DNA from: Dactylosporangium sucinum
GTDB lineage: Bacteria; Actinomycetota; Actinomycetes; Mycobacteriales; Micromonosporaceae
Length of the DNA: 64,000 nt
Direction: 5' to 3'
NCBI RefSeq assembly: GCF_014647515.1
Contig: NZ_BMPI01000008.1
Span: 12,666 to 76,665, forward strand
A program made the translations under genes and the position numbers. Below the pieces are notes generated by a model. It was not told the DNA's origin, did no database searches, and saw only the letters and a list, made by a program, of their open reading frames with translations. Every line of letters begins with the position of its first letter. The first letter of the stretch is position 1. Shown here piece by piece: positions 41,048 through 50,634 of the stretch.

Positions 41048-42289
41048 TCAGGCGGAGACCTTGTCCCCGTCTCCGGACTTGCCCTTCTTGGCGTCGCCGC
41101 CGCCCTGCTGCTGGCCCACCGACGGCATGATGCCGGCGAGGCCGGAGAGCATCTGGCCGAGCTGGGAGGTGACGGCGTCCTTCTGGCGCGTGAGGTCCTC
41201 GACCTCGCGCCGGGCACGCTGCGTGGTCTCCTCGGCCTCGGCGCGGGCCTCGCTGAGCACCCGGTGCGCCTCGGCGCGGGCCTCGTTGACCGTCTTGTCG
41301 GCGAGCGCCTTGGACTTGTCGATCGTCTCGGCGGCGCTGCGCTCCGACTCGACGCGGCGGGTCTCGGCGCGCTGCTCGATCTCCTTGGCGCGGTCCTCGG
41401 CGGCCCGGGCGCGGCCCTCGGCCTCGTTGACCAGCTTCTGGGTCGCGGCGACGGCGGAGGCGTGGCGGGCGGACTCGTCGCGCTCCGCCTTCTCCTGCCG
41501 CTCGGCGATCTCCAGCGCGAGGGACTGCAGGTCCTTGTCGCGCTTGTCGCGGGCGTCGGTGAGCAGCTTGGTCGCCTCGGCGCGCTTCTCCTCAGCCTCG
41601 CGGGCGGCCTTGGCTCGCAGCTGGGTGATCTCCCGCTCGGCGGTGGCCCGCAGCGTCGCGACCTCGCGCTCGACGGTCGCCTTGAGCTCGGCGACCTCGT
41701 GGGCGGTGGCGGTGCGCAGCTGCTTGGTCTCGCGCTCGGCGTCGGCCCGCAGCGTGTCGGCCTCGCGCCGGGCCTGCACCCGGACCTCGGCGGCCTCACG
41801 CTCGGCGGCGGTGCGCAGGTTGCCGGCCTCGCGCTCGGCGGTCGCCTTCATGGCGGCGGACTCGGCCCGCGCCTTGTCGGTGATCTCGCGGGCCTCGAGA
41901 CGCGCAGCGGAGATGATGCCCTCGGACTCCCGCTTGGCCTCGCCCCGGTGGTCGTTGGCCTGCTCCTCGGCCAGGCGCAGGATCTGCTCGACCCGCGTGC
42001 CCAGGCCCGACAGCGTCGGCCGGTTGTTCTCTTCCAACTGCTTGTTGGTGTCGCTGAGCTTCTGCTCCATCGTGCCGAGCCGCTGCTCGGCCTGACGGAC
42101 GCGACGCTGGGCCTCGGCGAGTCGGCCCTCGGCCTCTTCGCGGGCCTGGTTGGCCTGCTGGAGCTGCGCGTTGATCCGCTGCAGCTTGGCGTCGACCTGC
42201 TGGCGGTCGTAACCGCGCAGGACCACGCTCAGCTCTTCGTGATCCGAGCCGTTTTGGAAGAAGTCGACCGAGGACTGAGGCTGGGGCAT
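41048..42289 (-). CDS. FilP-like coiled-coil cytoskeletal protein
   Basis: 413 aa from ATG 42289 (a GTG two codons upstream is possible). Starts with a DivIVA-like segment SVVLRGYDRQQVDAKLQRI (about 20-40), a first coiled coil to about 95, the hinge GLGTRVEQILRLAEEQANDH, and then a long coiled coil to about 385 with regular AEREA/ERE heptads. The tail is Gln/Gly-rich (VGQQQGGGDAKKG). The order matches Streptomyces FilP, a filament-forming protein that acts with DivIVA at hyphal tips. It lies upstream of the second coiled-coil gene in the same direction, 123 bp apart. Confidence 0.85.
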   Translation of the reverse strand: MPQPQSSVDFFQNGSDHEELSVVLRGYDRQQVDAKLQRINAQLQQANQAREEAEGRLAEAQRRVRQAEQRLGTMEQKLSDTNKQLEENNRPTLSGLGTRVEQILRLAEEQANDHRGEAKRESEGIISAARLEAREITDKARAESAAMKATAEREAGNLRTAAEREAAEVRVQARREADTLRADAERETKQLRTATAHEVAELKATVEREVATLRATAEREITQLRAKAAREAEEKRAEATKLLTDARDKRDKDLQSLALEIAERQEKAERDESARHASAVAATQKLVNEAEGRARAAEDRAKEIEQRAETRRVESERSAAETIDKSKALADKTVNEARAEAHRVLSEARAEAEETTQRARREVEDLTRQKDAVTSQLGQMLSGLAGIMPSVGQQQGGGDAKKGKSGDGDKVSA

Positions 42290-42469
42290 TGGCACATACT
42301 TGCAGACCACCCGGGGGCCTTCGCAAGGGTGCAAGGGCTAACTTCCTCGACCCCGGCATGGTCAACTTCAGCGGCCCAGGACACGCCACGTTTTTGTCAC
42401 GCTTTGCGGGCGTGTCGGCTGTCCGTCCGGACACGCTCAGCTCGCCGAACGGCGGGCATGGAAACCGCC

Positions 42470-42501
42470 CCGGGGAGGCCACCCCGTCGTGGCCGCCCCG
42501 G
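42470..42501 (-). terminator. Terminator hairpin downstream of ccr
   Basis: CCGGGGAGGCCAC (42470-42482) and GTGGCCGCCCCGG (42489-42501) form a 13-bp stem with one mismatch and a 6-nt loop, 9 bp beyond the ccr stop codon. No clear U-run, as usual in high-GC actinobacteria. Confidence 0.6.
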
Positions 42502-42510
42502 AGCGGGGCA

Positions 42511-43860
42511 CTAGCGGTCGCGGAACCGGTTGATCGCCTGCTCGTGCCGGGCGCGGAACCCCGGGTCGCGGACGCCGAGGCCCTCCTCCGGGGCCAGGCA
42601 CAGCACGCCCACCTTGCCCTGGTGCAGGTTGCGGTGCACGTCGTACGCGGCCTGCCCGGTCTGCGCGAGCGGATACGTGCGGGACAGCGTCGGATGGATT
42701 CGGCCGCGCTCGATGAGCCGGTTGGCCTCCCACGCCTCGCGGTAGTTCGCGAAGTGACTACCGACAATGCGTTTGAGGTTCATCCACAGATATCTGTTGT
42801 CGTACTGATGCATGAAGCCCGACGTCGACGCACAGGTGACGATCGTGCCGCCGCGGCGCGCCACGTAGACGCTCACGCCGAACGTCTCGCGGCCCGGGTG
42901 CTCGAACACGATGTCGGGGTCGTCGCCCCCGGTCAGCTCCCGGATCTCCGCGCCGAAGCGGCGCCACTCCGCGACGTCCTGGGTCTCCTCGTCCTTCCAG
43001 AAGTTGTACCCCGAACGATCGATCACCAGCTCCGCGCCCATGCCGCGGCAGATGGCCGCCTTCTCCGGGCTCGACACCACGCACACCGGCGTCGCCCCGC
43101 CGTTGAGCGCGAACTGCGTCGCGTAGGAGCCCAGGCCGCCCGACGCGCCCCAGATGAGCACGGTGTCGCCCTGCTTCATCTGTGCGCCGTGGTGCGAGAC
43201 GAGCTGCCGGTACGCCGTGGAGTTGACCAGCCCGGGACAGGCCGCCTCCTCCCAGGAGAGGTGGGCGGGCTTCGGCATGAGCTGGTTCGCCTTGACGAGG
43301 GCCAGCTCGGCCAGGCCGCCGAAGTTCGTCTCGAAGCCCCAGATGCGCTGCTGGGGATCGAGCATCGTGTCGTCGTGGCCGGCCGCGTCCTCCAGCTCGA
43401 CGTTGAGGCAGTGCGCGACGACCTCGTCGCCGGGCTTCCACTTACTCACGCCGGGGCCGACCTTGAGCACGACGCCGGCCGCGTCCGAGCCGACCACGTG
43501 GTACGGCAGGTCGTGACGCTTGCTGAGATCGTTGAGCCGCCCGTACCGCTGGAGGAAACCGAACGTCGAGACCGGTTCGAAGATCGAGGTCCAGACGGTG
43601 TTGTAGTTGACCGCGCTCCCCATCACCGCGATGAGCGCCTCACCCGGCCCGACGGACGGGGTGGGCACCTCCTGCACGTGCAGGGACTTGCGCGGGTCCT
43701 TGTCGCGGGTGGCGAGGCCGTCGAACATGCCCGTCTCGTCGGCCCGCACCACCACGCCCCGGTAGCTCTCGGGCACCGGCAGGCCCGCCACGGCCCGGAG
43801 CTCCGCCGCGGGGTCGGTGGCCCCTTCCGCCTGCATGATCGCGTCGAGGATGTGCTGCAC
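42511..43860 (-). CDS. ccr: Crotonyl-CoA carboxylase/reductase
   Basis: 449 aa, GTG 43860 with AGGAG 8 nt upstream. Reductive carboxylation of crotonyl-CoA with CO2 and NADPH to (2S)-ethylmalonyl-CoA, the key step of the ethylmalonyl-CoA pathway and a source of polyketide extender units. MDR fold: N-terminal GroES-like part, NADPH-binding WGASGGLGSYATQF. Residues known to hold CO2 in Ccr appear to be kept: Asn in SAVNYNTVW (about 85), Phe-Glu in WGFETNFGG (about 176-177), and His in GSHFANYREAW. Length matches the family (about 447). Confidence 0.95.
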   Translation of the reverse strand: MQHILDAIMQAEGATDPAAELRAVAGLPVPESYRGVVVRADETGMFDGLATRDKDPRKSLHVQEVPTPSVGPGEALIAVMGSAVNYNTVWTSIFEPVSTFGFLQRYGRLNDLSKRHDLPYHVVGSDAAGVVLKVGPGVSKWKPGDEVVAHCLNVELEDAAGHDDTMLDPQQRIWGFETNFGGLAELALVKANQLMPKPAHLSWEEAACPGLVNSTAYRQLVSHHGAQMKQGDTVLIWGASGGLGSYATQFALNGGATPVCVVSSPEKAAICRGMGAELVIDRSGYNFWKDEETQDVAEWRRFGAEIRELTGGDDPDIVFEHPGRETFGVSVYVARRGGTIVTCASTSGFMHQYDNRYLWMNLKRIVGSHFANYREAWEANRLIERGRIHPTLSRTYPLAQTGQAAYDVHRNLHQGKVGVLCLAPEEGLGVRDPGFRARHEQAINRFRDR

Positions 43861-43960
43861 CGCTACCACTCCTAACGTCCACGATTTCCAAGGGCAGCGT
43901 CGCCGCAAGAAGAGGGGACGACCATGGGGATCAGCGACACATTCACGTGTGCCGACGCGG

Positions 43961-43977
43961 ACGTTACTGGTCGGTAG
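43961..43977 (-). promoter_or_regulatory. ccr upstream element
   Basis: Minus strand CTACCGACCAGTAACGT. It contains YTAC-6nt-CAGTAA (43977-43964) and an overlapping -10-like TAACGT (43966-43961), the same geometry as at ecm (CAGTAAGGT). About 100 nt before the ccr start. Confidence 0.4.
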
Positions 43978-44009
43978 CTAGATCGGGAACCGGCTTGTGA
44001 AAAGTTGCA

Positions 44010-44471
44010 CTAGCTGGGCCGATGCGGCTCCACCAGCTCGACGAGCACGCCGCCCGCGTCCTTCGGGTGCACGAAGTTGATGCGGGAGTCGGCGGTACCG
44101 CGGCGCGGCTCGTCGTAGAGCAGCCGCACCCCGCGGGCGCGCAGCTGCGCGCAGGCCGCGTCGACGTCCTCGACCGTGTACGCGAGCTGCTGCATCCCGG
44201 GGCCGTTGCGGTCCAGGAACTTGGCGATCGTCGACGCCGGCGAGAGCGGCGCGAGCAGCTGCAGGCAGCCGCCCTCGGGCGTCGGCCCGACCGACAGCAT
44301 CGCCTCACGAACCCCTTGCTCCTCGTTGACCTCTTCGTGCACGCAGTGCATGCCGAACACCCGGCCGTAGAACTCGATCGCCGCGTCGAGGTCGGCCACC
44401 GCGATGCCGACGTGGTCGATCCTCAGGATGCCGATGGGTGATATATCCAACTTCTGAGTGGCGGTCTCCAT
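44010..44471 (-). CDS. mce: Methylmalonyl-CoA epimerase
   Basis: 153 aa. VOC-fold enzyme that interconverts (2R)- and (2S)-methylmalonyl-CoA; actinobacterial homologues may also epimerise ethylmalonyl-Co[19 protein letters not shown] gives the first metal His, [12 protein letters not shown] and [15 protein letters not shown] the substrate region, and [17 protein letters not shown] the last His and catalytic Glu. Length is normal. Divergent from the thiolase gene; the 72-bp gap contains a palindromic element. Confidence 0.93.
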   Translation of the reverse strand: METATQKLDISPIGILRIDHVGIAVADLDAAIEFYGRVFGMHCVHEEVNEEQGVREAMLSVGPTPEGGCLQLLAPLSPASTIAKFLDRNGPGMQQLAYTVEDVDAACAQLRARGVRLLYDEPRRGTADSRINFVHPKDAGGVLVELVEPHRPS

Positions 44472-44480
44472 AGCGATAGT

Positions 44481-44503
44481 CTGAACCGAACAATCGTTCA
44501 GGT
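44481..44503. promoter_or_regulatory. Candidate operator between mce and the thiolase gene
   Basis: CTGAAC-9nt-GTTCAG (44481-44501) is an inverted repeat; GAAC-4nt-GTTC is nested inside it (44488-44499). The right part ATCGTTCAGGT (44493-44503) recurs exactly at 53104-53114 upstream of icmA. On the minus strand CAGACT stands 6 nt before the mce ATG, so the operator would overlap that promoter. TetR-type site suspected. Confidence 0.5.
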
Positions 44504-44543
44504 CGCGACGGTGCGATGTGAACCTTCTCTCGGAGGCCTCCCG

Positions 44544-45731
44544 ATGACTCAGTCGGTGATTGTCAACGGCGCCCGCACGCCGATGGGTCGCCTGCTCGGC
44601 GCGCTCAAGGACTTCCCGGCGACCAAGCTGGGTGAGATCGCGATCAAGGCGGCGCTGGAGCGCTCCGGCGTGTCGCCCGAGCAGGTGCAGTACGTGATCA
44701 TGGGCCAGGTGCTGCAGGCCGGCGCCGGCCAGATGCCGGCCCGCCAGGCGGCCGCCGGGGCGGGCATCCCGATGAGCGTGCCCTCGCTCACGATCAACAA
44801 GGTCTGCCTGTCCGGCCTCGACGCCATCGCGCTCGCCGACCAGCTCATCCGGGCGGGTGAGTTCGACATCGTGGTCGCCGGCGGCATGGAGTCGATGACC
44901 AACGCGCCGCACCTCCTGCTCGGGCAGCGCCAGGGGTACAAGTACGGCGACGTCGTGATCAAGGACCACATGGCCCACGACGGGCTCACCGACGCCTACG
45001 ACCAGGTGTCCATGGGCGAGTCCACCGAGCGGCACGTGGCCCGCCTCGGCATCAGCCGCGAGGCGCAGGACGCGTTCGGCGCCGCGAGCCACCAGCGGGC
45101 CGCCGCCGCGCAGAAGAACGGCCACTTCGCGGAGGAGATCGTCCCGGTCGAGATCCCGCAGCGCAAGGGCGACCCGCTGCTGGTCACCGACGACGAGCAG
45201 ATCCGGCCCGAGACGACCGTCGAGTCGCTGGCCAAGCTGCGGCCGGCCTTCACCAAGGACGGCACCATCACCGCGGCCACCTCGTCGCCGATCTCCGACG
45301 GCGCCTGCGCCGTGGTCGTGATGAGCCGGGCCAAGGCCGAGGAGCTGGGCCTGACCTGGCTCGCCGAGATCGGCGCCCACGGCAACGTCGCCGGCCCGGA
45401 CAACTCGCTGACCAGCCAGCCCTCCAACGCGATCAAGCACGCCCTGAGCAAGGCCGGGCTGAGCGCCGCCGACCTCGACCTGGTCGAGATCAACGAGGCG
45501 TTCGCCGCGGTCGGCGTGCAGTCGACCGCCGACCTGGGCATCGACCCGGCCATCGTCAACGTCAACGGCGGCGCGATCGCGCTCGGCCACCCGATCGGCA
45601 TGAGCGGGGCCCGCCTGGCCCTCACCCTCGCCCTGGAGCTGCGCCGCCGCGGCGGCGGGCTCGGCGCGGCCGCGCTGTGCGGCGGCGGCGGCCAGGGCGA
45701 CGCGCTCCTCCTGCGCGTGCCCAAGCAGTGA
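44544..45731 (+). CDS. Acetyl-CoA C-acetyltransferase (thiolase)
   Basis: 395 aa, ATG 44544 with GGAGG upstream. Condenses two acetyl-CoA to acetoacetyl-CoA, or the reverse. Active-site Cys in [10 protein letters not shown] (Cys about 88), His in [16 protein letters not shown] (about 349) and the second Cys in [11 protein letters not shown] (about 379); NEAFAA is also present. With the fused hydroxyacyl-CoA dehydrogenase and Ccr it can feed carbon into the ethylmalonyl-CoA pathway. Its stop overlaps the meaB start (GTGA). Confidence 0.93.
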   Translation: MTQSVIVNGARTPMGRLLGALKDFPATKLGEIAIKAALERSGVSPEQVQYVIMGQVLQAGAGQMPARQAAAGAGIPMSVPSLTINKVCLSGLDAIALADQLIRAGEFDIVVAGGMESMTNAPHLLLGQRQGYKYGDVVIKDHMAHDGLTDAYDQVSMGESTERHVARLGISREAQDAFGAASHQRAAAAQKNGHFAEEIVPVEIPQRKGDPLLVTDDEQIRPETTVESLAKLRPAFTKDGTITAATSSPISDGACAVVVMSRAKAEELGLTWLAEIGAHGNVAGPDNSLTSQPSNAIKHALSKAGLSAADLDLVEINEAFAAVGVQSTADLGIDPAIVNVNGGAIALGHPIGMSGARLALTLALELRRRGGGLGAAALCGGGGQGDALLLRVPKQ

Positions 45732-46699
45732 CGGGCGTACGCCGCTCCCGGGACGTCCCCGCGCTGGTCGAAGCGGCCCGCGCGGGCGACCCACGGGCCG
45801 TGGCGCGCCTGATCACGCTGGTGGAGGACGGCGACGAGGTGCTGCCGCAGCTGGCGGCGGCCCTCGCGCCGCACACCGGCACCGCACAGGTCATCGGGCT
45901 CACCGGGGCGCCCGGCGTGGGCAAGTCCACGACGACCAACGAGCTGGTCCGCGCCTTCCGCAAGGCCGGCAAGCGGGTCGGCGTGCTCGCGGTCGACCCG
46001 TCCAGCCCGTTCACCGGCGGCGCGATCCTCGGCGACCGGGTCCGGATGCAGGACCACGCCACCGACCCCGGCGTCTACATCCGCTCCATGTCCAGCCGCG
46101 GGCACCTCGGCGGGCTCTCCGCCGCCACCCCGCAGGCCGCGCGGGTGCTGGAGGGCGCCGGCTGCGACCCGGTCGTCGTCGAGACGGTCGGCGTCGGGCA
46201 GGCGGAGGTCGAGATCGCCGGGCTGGCCGACACCACGCTGGTGCTGCTCGCGCCGGGCATGGGCGATGCCATCCAGGCGGCCAAGGCGGGCGTGCTGGAG
46301 ATCGCCGACATCTTCGTCGTCAACAAGGCCGACCGCGACGGCGCCGACGCCACGTACCGCGACATCCAGGGCATGATCGGCCTCGGCGAGCGGGCACCCG
46401 GCGAGTGGCGGCCCCGCGTGGTGCGCAGCGTCGCCGCCCGCGCCGAGGGCATCGACGACGTGGTCACCGCGATCGACGAGCACCGCGAGTGGCTGGAGCG
46501 CTCCAGCGAGCTGCGCCGCCGCCGGGAGCGGCGGGCCGCCGCCGAGGTCGAGGCGCTCGCCCTCGGCGCGCTCCGGGCCCGCATGAAGGACCTCCGCAGC
46601 GGCACCGAGCTCGCCGCGCTGGCCGCCGAGGTAGCGCAGGGTCGACTGGACGCTCACGCGGCCGCCGCCGCCCTCCTGGCGCAACTCGACCTGGCCTGA
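45728..46699 (+). CDS. meaB: MeaB GTPase chaperone of B12-dependent mutases
   Basis: 323 aa, GTG 45728 overlapping the thiolase stop. A G3E GTPase that loads adenosylcobalamin and protects methylmalonyl-CoA and related mutases. Walker [14 protein letters not shown], switch region [18 protein letters not shown], the long [12 protein letters not shown] box, and NKADRDGAD as NKxD. C-terminal dimerisation arm rich in Arg/Glu/Ala. Candidate clients in this window are Ecm and IcmA. Confidence 0.94.
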   Translation: MTGVRRSRDVPALVEAARAGDPRAVARLITLVEDGDEVLPQLAAALAPHTGTAQVIGLTGAPGVGKSTTTNELVRAFRKAGKRVGVLAVDPSSPFTGGAILGDRVRMQDHATDPGVYIRSMSSRGHLGGLSAATPQAARVLEGAGCDPVVVETVGVGQAEVEIAGLADTTLVLLAPGMGDAIQAAKAGVLEIADIFVVNKADRDGADATYRDIQGMIGLGERAPGEWRPRVVRSVAARAEGIDDVVTAIDEHREWLERSSELRRRRERRAAAEVEALALGALRARMKDLRSGTELAALAAEVAQGRLDAHAAAAALLAQLDLA

Positions 46700-46756
46700 T
46701 CCGGCTGGCTAAGGTCTGCGGGTCAACCTTCAGCTAGACCAGCACAGGGGGCTCAC

Positions 46757-49700
46757 TTGACGGCCTGGACCGTCATGTTGCGCGGCATCAGGTACCGGGC
46801 CGGCCGGTCGTTCGTGGTCTTCATCCTCGCCGTCACGGCGACCACGGCGGCCGTCCTCGCACCCGCGTACAGCCGGGCCGCGCAGCAGTCGGTGCTCACC
46901 GACGGGCTGTCCGCCGCGTCCACCGACGCGACCGGGCTGACCGTCGGCGCCAAGGGCACCGGCGACAGCGCCGCCTTCATGGACCTCGCCGAGATCCGGC
47001 TCGCCATGAACGCGGCACTCGACAAGGACCGGCTGCTCGCCGACCGGCTCGACCGGCCGGTGGCAGCGCTCGACACCGAGATCACCTTCGGCGAGACCGG
47101 GGCGAAGCTCGCGTACCGCGACAACGCCTGCACCCAGCTCGCCGTCGAGGGCACCTGCTCCGACGACCCCGGCGAGGTGGTGGTCAGCAAGCGCACCGCC
47201 GCCGCCCACGGGCTCAAGGCCGGCGACCCGCTGGCCGTGCACCTCGGCCCGCGCACCGGCGGCCGGGACAAGACGTTCACGATCACCGGGCTCTACACGC
47301 CCAAGGACGCCAACGCGGCCTACTGGGGCCGCACCGCCTACTTCAGCGCCGACGGCACCGGGCAGACCGGCGACGCGTTGTTCACCATGTCGGAGGAGGA
47401 CGTCCGCGCCGACCCGTCGGCGACGGTCTCGACCCGGCTGGAGTACCCGCTGCTCGGCTCCCGCGTCCACCTCGACGACGTGGCCGGGCTGCGCGACGGC
47501 GTGCAGACCCTCGGCGACCGGCTGCGCGGCCAGGAGCTGGAGGTGACCACCTCCCTGCCGGCGGTGCTGCGCGACATCGACGCCGACCAGCGCGCGATCG
47601 CCCGGACGGCGCCCGTCATCGCGGTACCGCTGCTGCTGTTGTGTTGGTTTGTCCTCTTCCTGCTGGTGGCGTCGCTCACCGAGGAGCGCGGGCCGGAGAT
47701 CGCGCTGGCCAAGCTGCGCGGCTATCCGGCCGGGCGGGCCGCCCGCTTCGGCCTGGGCGAGGTCGTGCTGCTCACGGCGGCCGCCCTGCCGGTCGGCGTC
47801 GTGGCCGGCCTGGCGCTCGTCGGGGTCGCCGCGGACGCGCTGCTCGCGCCGGGCGTCGGCGTCGAGGTGCGCTGGCCGGTGTTCGCCGCGGCCGGCGTCG
47901 CGTTCGCCGCCGGGCTGGTCGCCACCGTCCTCGCCGCCCGGCAGACCCTCGCCCGGCCGGTGCTCGGCCTGCTGCGGCGGGTGCCCGAGCGCGGCGGCTG
48001 GCGGGCCGGCGTGACCGAGGGCGTCGCCGTGGCGCTCGCCGCGGCCAGCCTCGTGGCCGCCGTCAGCGACCGTGGCTCGCCGCTCGCCCTGCTCGCCCCG
48101 CCGCTGCTCGCGGTCGTCGTGGGCGTCGGCGCGGCCCGCCTGCTGAGCCTCTGGTCGGCGGCCCGGCTGCGCATCGCCCGCCGCCGCGGCCGGATCGTGC
48201 CGCTGCTCGCCGCGGCCCAGCTGGCCCGCCGCCCCGGCGGCCAGCGGCTGGTCGTGGTCGTGACGGTCGCCGTGGCGCTGCTGTCGTTCGCCGCGACCGC
48301 CTGGGACGTCGCCGCCACCGCGCGGCGCGAGACCGCCGAGGCGACCGTCGGGGCGCAGCGGGTGCTGACGGTCAACGCCGCCCACCCCGCCGCGCTGGCC
48401 GAGGCGGTCGGCAAGGCAGACCCCGATGGGCATTCGATGGCCGCGGTACGGGCGAGCCAGCGCTTCGACAACAGCCCCGTCGAGCTGATCGGCGTCCAGG
48501 CCGATCGGTTCGCCGACGTGGCCGTCTGGAGCGGGCACTCCCGCGCGCAGGTCGCCGAGCTGGCCGGGCGCCTGCACCCGCGGGTCGCGGACCCGCTGCG
48601 GCTCGGCAAGGACCTCACCGCCGAGGTGTCGGTCGACACGCTGCCGGCCAAGCCGCCGCTGCGGCTCGCCGCGATCGTCGCCAACCCGGGGCAGCCGCCG
48701 CGGACGGTGACGCTCGGCGCGCTGGCCAAGGGCACCCGCAGCTACCACGCGGCGCTCACCGGCTGCACCGCCGAGTGCCGGCTCGTCGGCCTCGCCGTCG
48801 GCCGGGCCGCGGGCGGCAGCGACCCGTTCTCGGTCAGCGTCGCGGTCCGCGCGCTCTCCACCGACACCGGGCCGCTCGCGCCCGGCTTCGACCTGGCCGG
48901 CCGCTGGCAGGCCCGGCACTCCGCCGGTGGGGCGCAGGTCACGGTACGGTCGGGTGCCGCGCTCGGCATCGACGTCTCCGGCAACGACCCGGCCGACGCC
49001 GTCGTCGAGCACGTCGACACGCCCGACGCGCTGCCGGCGGTCCTGGCCGGCGGGGCACCCACCGACGACGCCGAGGCGGTGACGTTCGCGCTGCCGGGCT
49101 TCTCGGAGCAGCCGCAGCCGTTCACCGTCGCGGCCCGGACCGACAGCCTGCCCCGCGCCGGGCGGCACGGGGTGCTGTTCGACCTCGACTACGCGACCCG
49201 CATGGCCGAGCGCTCCGCGAGCCTGGCCGACAACGGGAGCCTCCGCTATGAGGTGTGGGTCGCTTCCGGGGCGCCCGCCGATCTCGATCGGCGGCTCGAG
49301 GCGGCCGGCATCCAGATCCTGGGGACCGAGACGATCGACGGCGCCCTCGATCGGCTGGCCCGGCGAGCTCCCGCTCTCGGGCTGTGGCTCTACCTGTTGG
49401 CCGGGGCCGCGGCGATCCTGCTGGCGCTCGGTGTGGTGCTGCTGACCGCATACGTCGGGGTCCGTGCCCGCCTCTACGAACTGGCCGCGCTCCGGGTCGC
49501 CGGCGTGCGGGCGGGGCAGCTGCGACGTTCCGTCTTCCGGGAGTATCGAGCCCTGCTCGGGCTACCGTTCCTGGTCGGCTTGGCGGCCGGGGTGATCGGG
49601 GCGTTCGTGATGCTTCCCGGCATCCCGCTGGTGACGGTCGGCGAACCCGCCGGGTCGTTCGACCTTTCCCTCGGGCTGGGCGCCCTGCCCGTCGCGGTCG

Positions 49701-49795
49701 GTGTCACCCTGCTCAACCTGCTGCTCACCGTCCTGCTGGTGCTGCGCCTGCTCGGGCGAGCGACGCCGCTGCGGCTCAAGGACGGTGCCTCGTGA
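46757..49795 (+). CDS. FtsX-like ABC transporter permease, cassette A
   Basis: 1012 aa, TTG start with AGGGGG 6 nt upstream. N-terminal helix at about 18-40, an extracytoplasmic domain to about 285, a helix group at about 286-460, a second soluble domain of about 400 residues, and a C-terminal helix group (about 875-1000): the MacB/FtsX pattern in tandem. The soluble domains hold two Cys pairs, YRDNAC...GTC (about 125 and 134) and CTAECRL, which recur in the two permeases of cassette B. Two ATPase genes follow with GTGA overlaps. Such systems act as exporters or as mechanotransmitters for envelope enzymes. A possible -10, TAAGGT, lies at 46710-46715. Confidence 0.86.
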   Translation: MTAWTVMLRGIRYRAGRSFVVFILAVTATTAAVLAPAYSRAAQQSVLTDGLSAASTDATGLTVGAKGTGDSAAFMDLAEIRLAMNAALDKDRLLADRLDRPVAALDTEITFGETGAKLAYRDNACTQLAVEGTCSDDPGEVVVSKRTAAAHGLKAGDPLAVHLGPRTGGRDKTFTITGLYTPKDANAAYWGRTAYFSADGTGQTGDALFTMSEEDVRADPSATVSTRLEYPLLGSRVHLDDVAGLRDGVQTLGDRLRGQELEVTTSLPAVLRDIDADQRAIARTAPVIAVPLLLLCWFVLFLLVASLTEERGPEIALAKLRGYPAGRAARFGLGEVVLLTAAALPVGVVAGLALVGVAADALLAPGVGVEVRWPVFAAAGVAFAAGLVATVLAARQTLARPVLGLLRRVPERGGWRAGVTEGVAVALAAASLVAAVSDRGSPLALLAPPLLAVVVGVGAARLLSLWSAARLRIARRRGRIVPLLAAAQLARRPGGQRLVVVVTVAVALLSFAATAWDVAATARRETAEATVGAQRVLTVNAAHPAALAEAVGKADPDGHSMAAVRASQRFDNSPVELIGVQADRFADVAVWSGHSRAQVAELAGRLHPRVADPLRLGKDLTAEVSVDTLPAKPPLRLAAIVANPGQPPRTVTLGALAKGTRSYHAALTGCTAECRLVGLAVGRAAGGSDPFSVSVAVRALSTDTGPLAPGFDLAGRWQARHSAGGAQVTVRSGAALGIDVSGNDPADAVVEHVDTPDALPAVLAGGAPTDDAEAVTFALPGFSEQPQPFTVAARTDSLPRAGRHGVLFDLDYATRMAERSASLADNGSLRYEVWVASGAPADLDRRLEAAGIQILGTETIDGALDRLARRAPALGLWLYLLAGAAAILLALGVVLLTAYVGVRARLYELAALRVAGVRAGQLRRSVFREYRALLGLPFLVGLAAGVIGAFVMLPGIPLVTVGEPAGSFDLSLGLGALPVAVGVTLLNLLLTVLLVLRLLGRATPLRLKDGAS

Positions 49796-50634
49796 GTCTC
49801 GCTGTCACGTGCCGGGGGCTGGTGTACATCTACCGGCTCGAGGGCTACGACGTGGTCGCGCTGTCCGGCGTCGACCTGGACATCTCCCCGGGCGAGTCGG
49901 TCGCCCTGCTCGGGCCCTCCGGCTCGGGCAAGTCGACGCTGCTGTCCCTGCTGGCCGGGCTGCTCCCGCCGTCGGCGGGCCGGCTCACGGTCGGCCGGCA
50001 CGACCTGGTGCGGGCCACGCCGGCGGAGCTGCAGGCGCTGCGCGCGACCGACGTCGGCGTGGTCCTGCAGGGGGCGTCGCGCAACCTGCTGCCGTACCTG
50101 ACGGCGGAGCAGAACATCCGGTTCGCCCAGCGCGGCGTGCGGGGCCGCGACCTGCCCGACCCTCGCGAGGTGCTCGCGATGGTGGGCCTCTCGGCGCGGG
50201 GACGCAACCGCCAGCGGCCGCAGCGACTCTCTCCTGGTGAGCGTCAGCGGTTGGCGCTCGCTGTGGGGCTGGCCGCTCGGCCGGGCCTGCTGCTCGCGGA
50301 CGAGCCGACCAGCCAGCTCGACACCCGGGCCCGCGACGAGGTGCTGACGGCCCTCGACGCGGTCCGCCGGGCGGGCACGACCGTCGTGGTCGTGACCCAC
50401 GACCCGGACGTCGGCCTGCGCATGGGACGCACGGTCACCATCCGCGACGGCCGGGTCGGCGCGGAGGGCCGGCGCGGAGAGGACTACGCGGTGGTGGGTC
50501 GCGACGGTACGGTGCACCTGCCGCAGGAAGTCCTGCGCATGCTGCCGCCGGGCACGCTGGTGGGCGTCGAGCCCCAGCCCGACGGCACCGTCCTGCTGGT
50601 CCCCAGTCCGGCTTCTGTGGAGGATGTGCAGTGA
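49792..50634 (+). CDS. ABC ATPase with C-terminal AbrB/MazE-like domain, cassette A
   Basis: 280 aa, GTG start coupled by GTGA. LolD/MacB-type ATPase: Walker A GPSGSGKST (41-49), Q-loop VVLQGASRN, an altered signature LSPGE (146-150, in place of LSGGQ), Walker B LLLADEP (166-172) and switch His in VVTHDPD (about 193). Residues about 224-271 form an extra domain, with DGTVHLPQEVLRMLPPGT then VGVE and DGTVLLVP, which resembles an AbrB/SpoVT/MazE swapped hairpin. The ATPase in cassette B has the same addition. Its role may be dimer control or permease docking; I know of no studied example. Confidence 0.85.
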   Translation: MSLAVTCRGLVYIYRLEGYDVVALSGVDLDISPGESVALLGPSGSGKSTLLSLLAGLLPPSAGRLTVGRHDLVRATPAELQALRATDVGVVLQGASRNLLPYLTAEQNIRFAQRGVRGRDLPDPREVLAMVGLSARGRNRQRPQRLSPGERQRLALAVGLAARPGLLLADEPTSQLDTRARDEVLTALDAVRRAGTTVVVVTHDPDVGLRMGRTVTIRDGRVGAEGRRGEDYAVVGRDGTVHLPQEVLRMLPPGTLVGVEPQPDGTVLLVPSPASVEDVQ

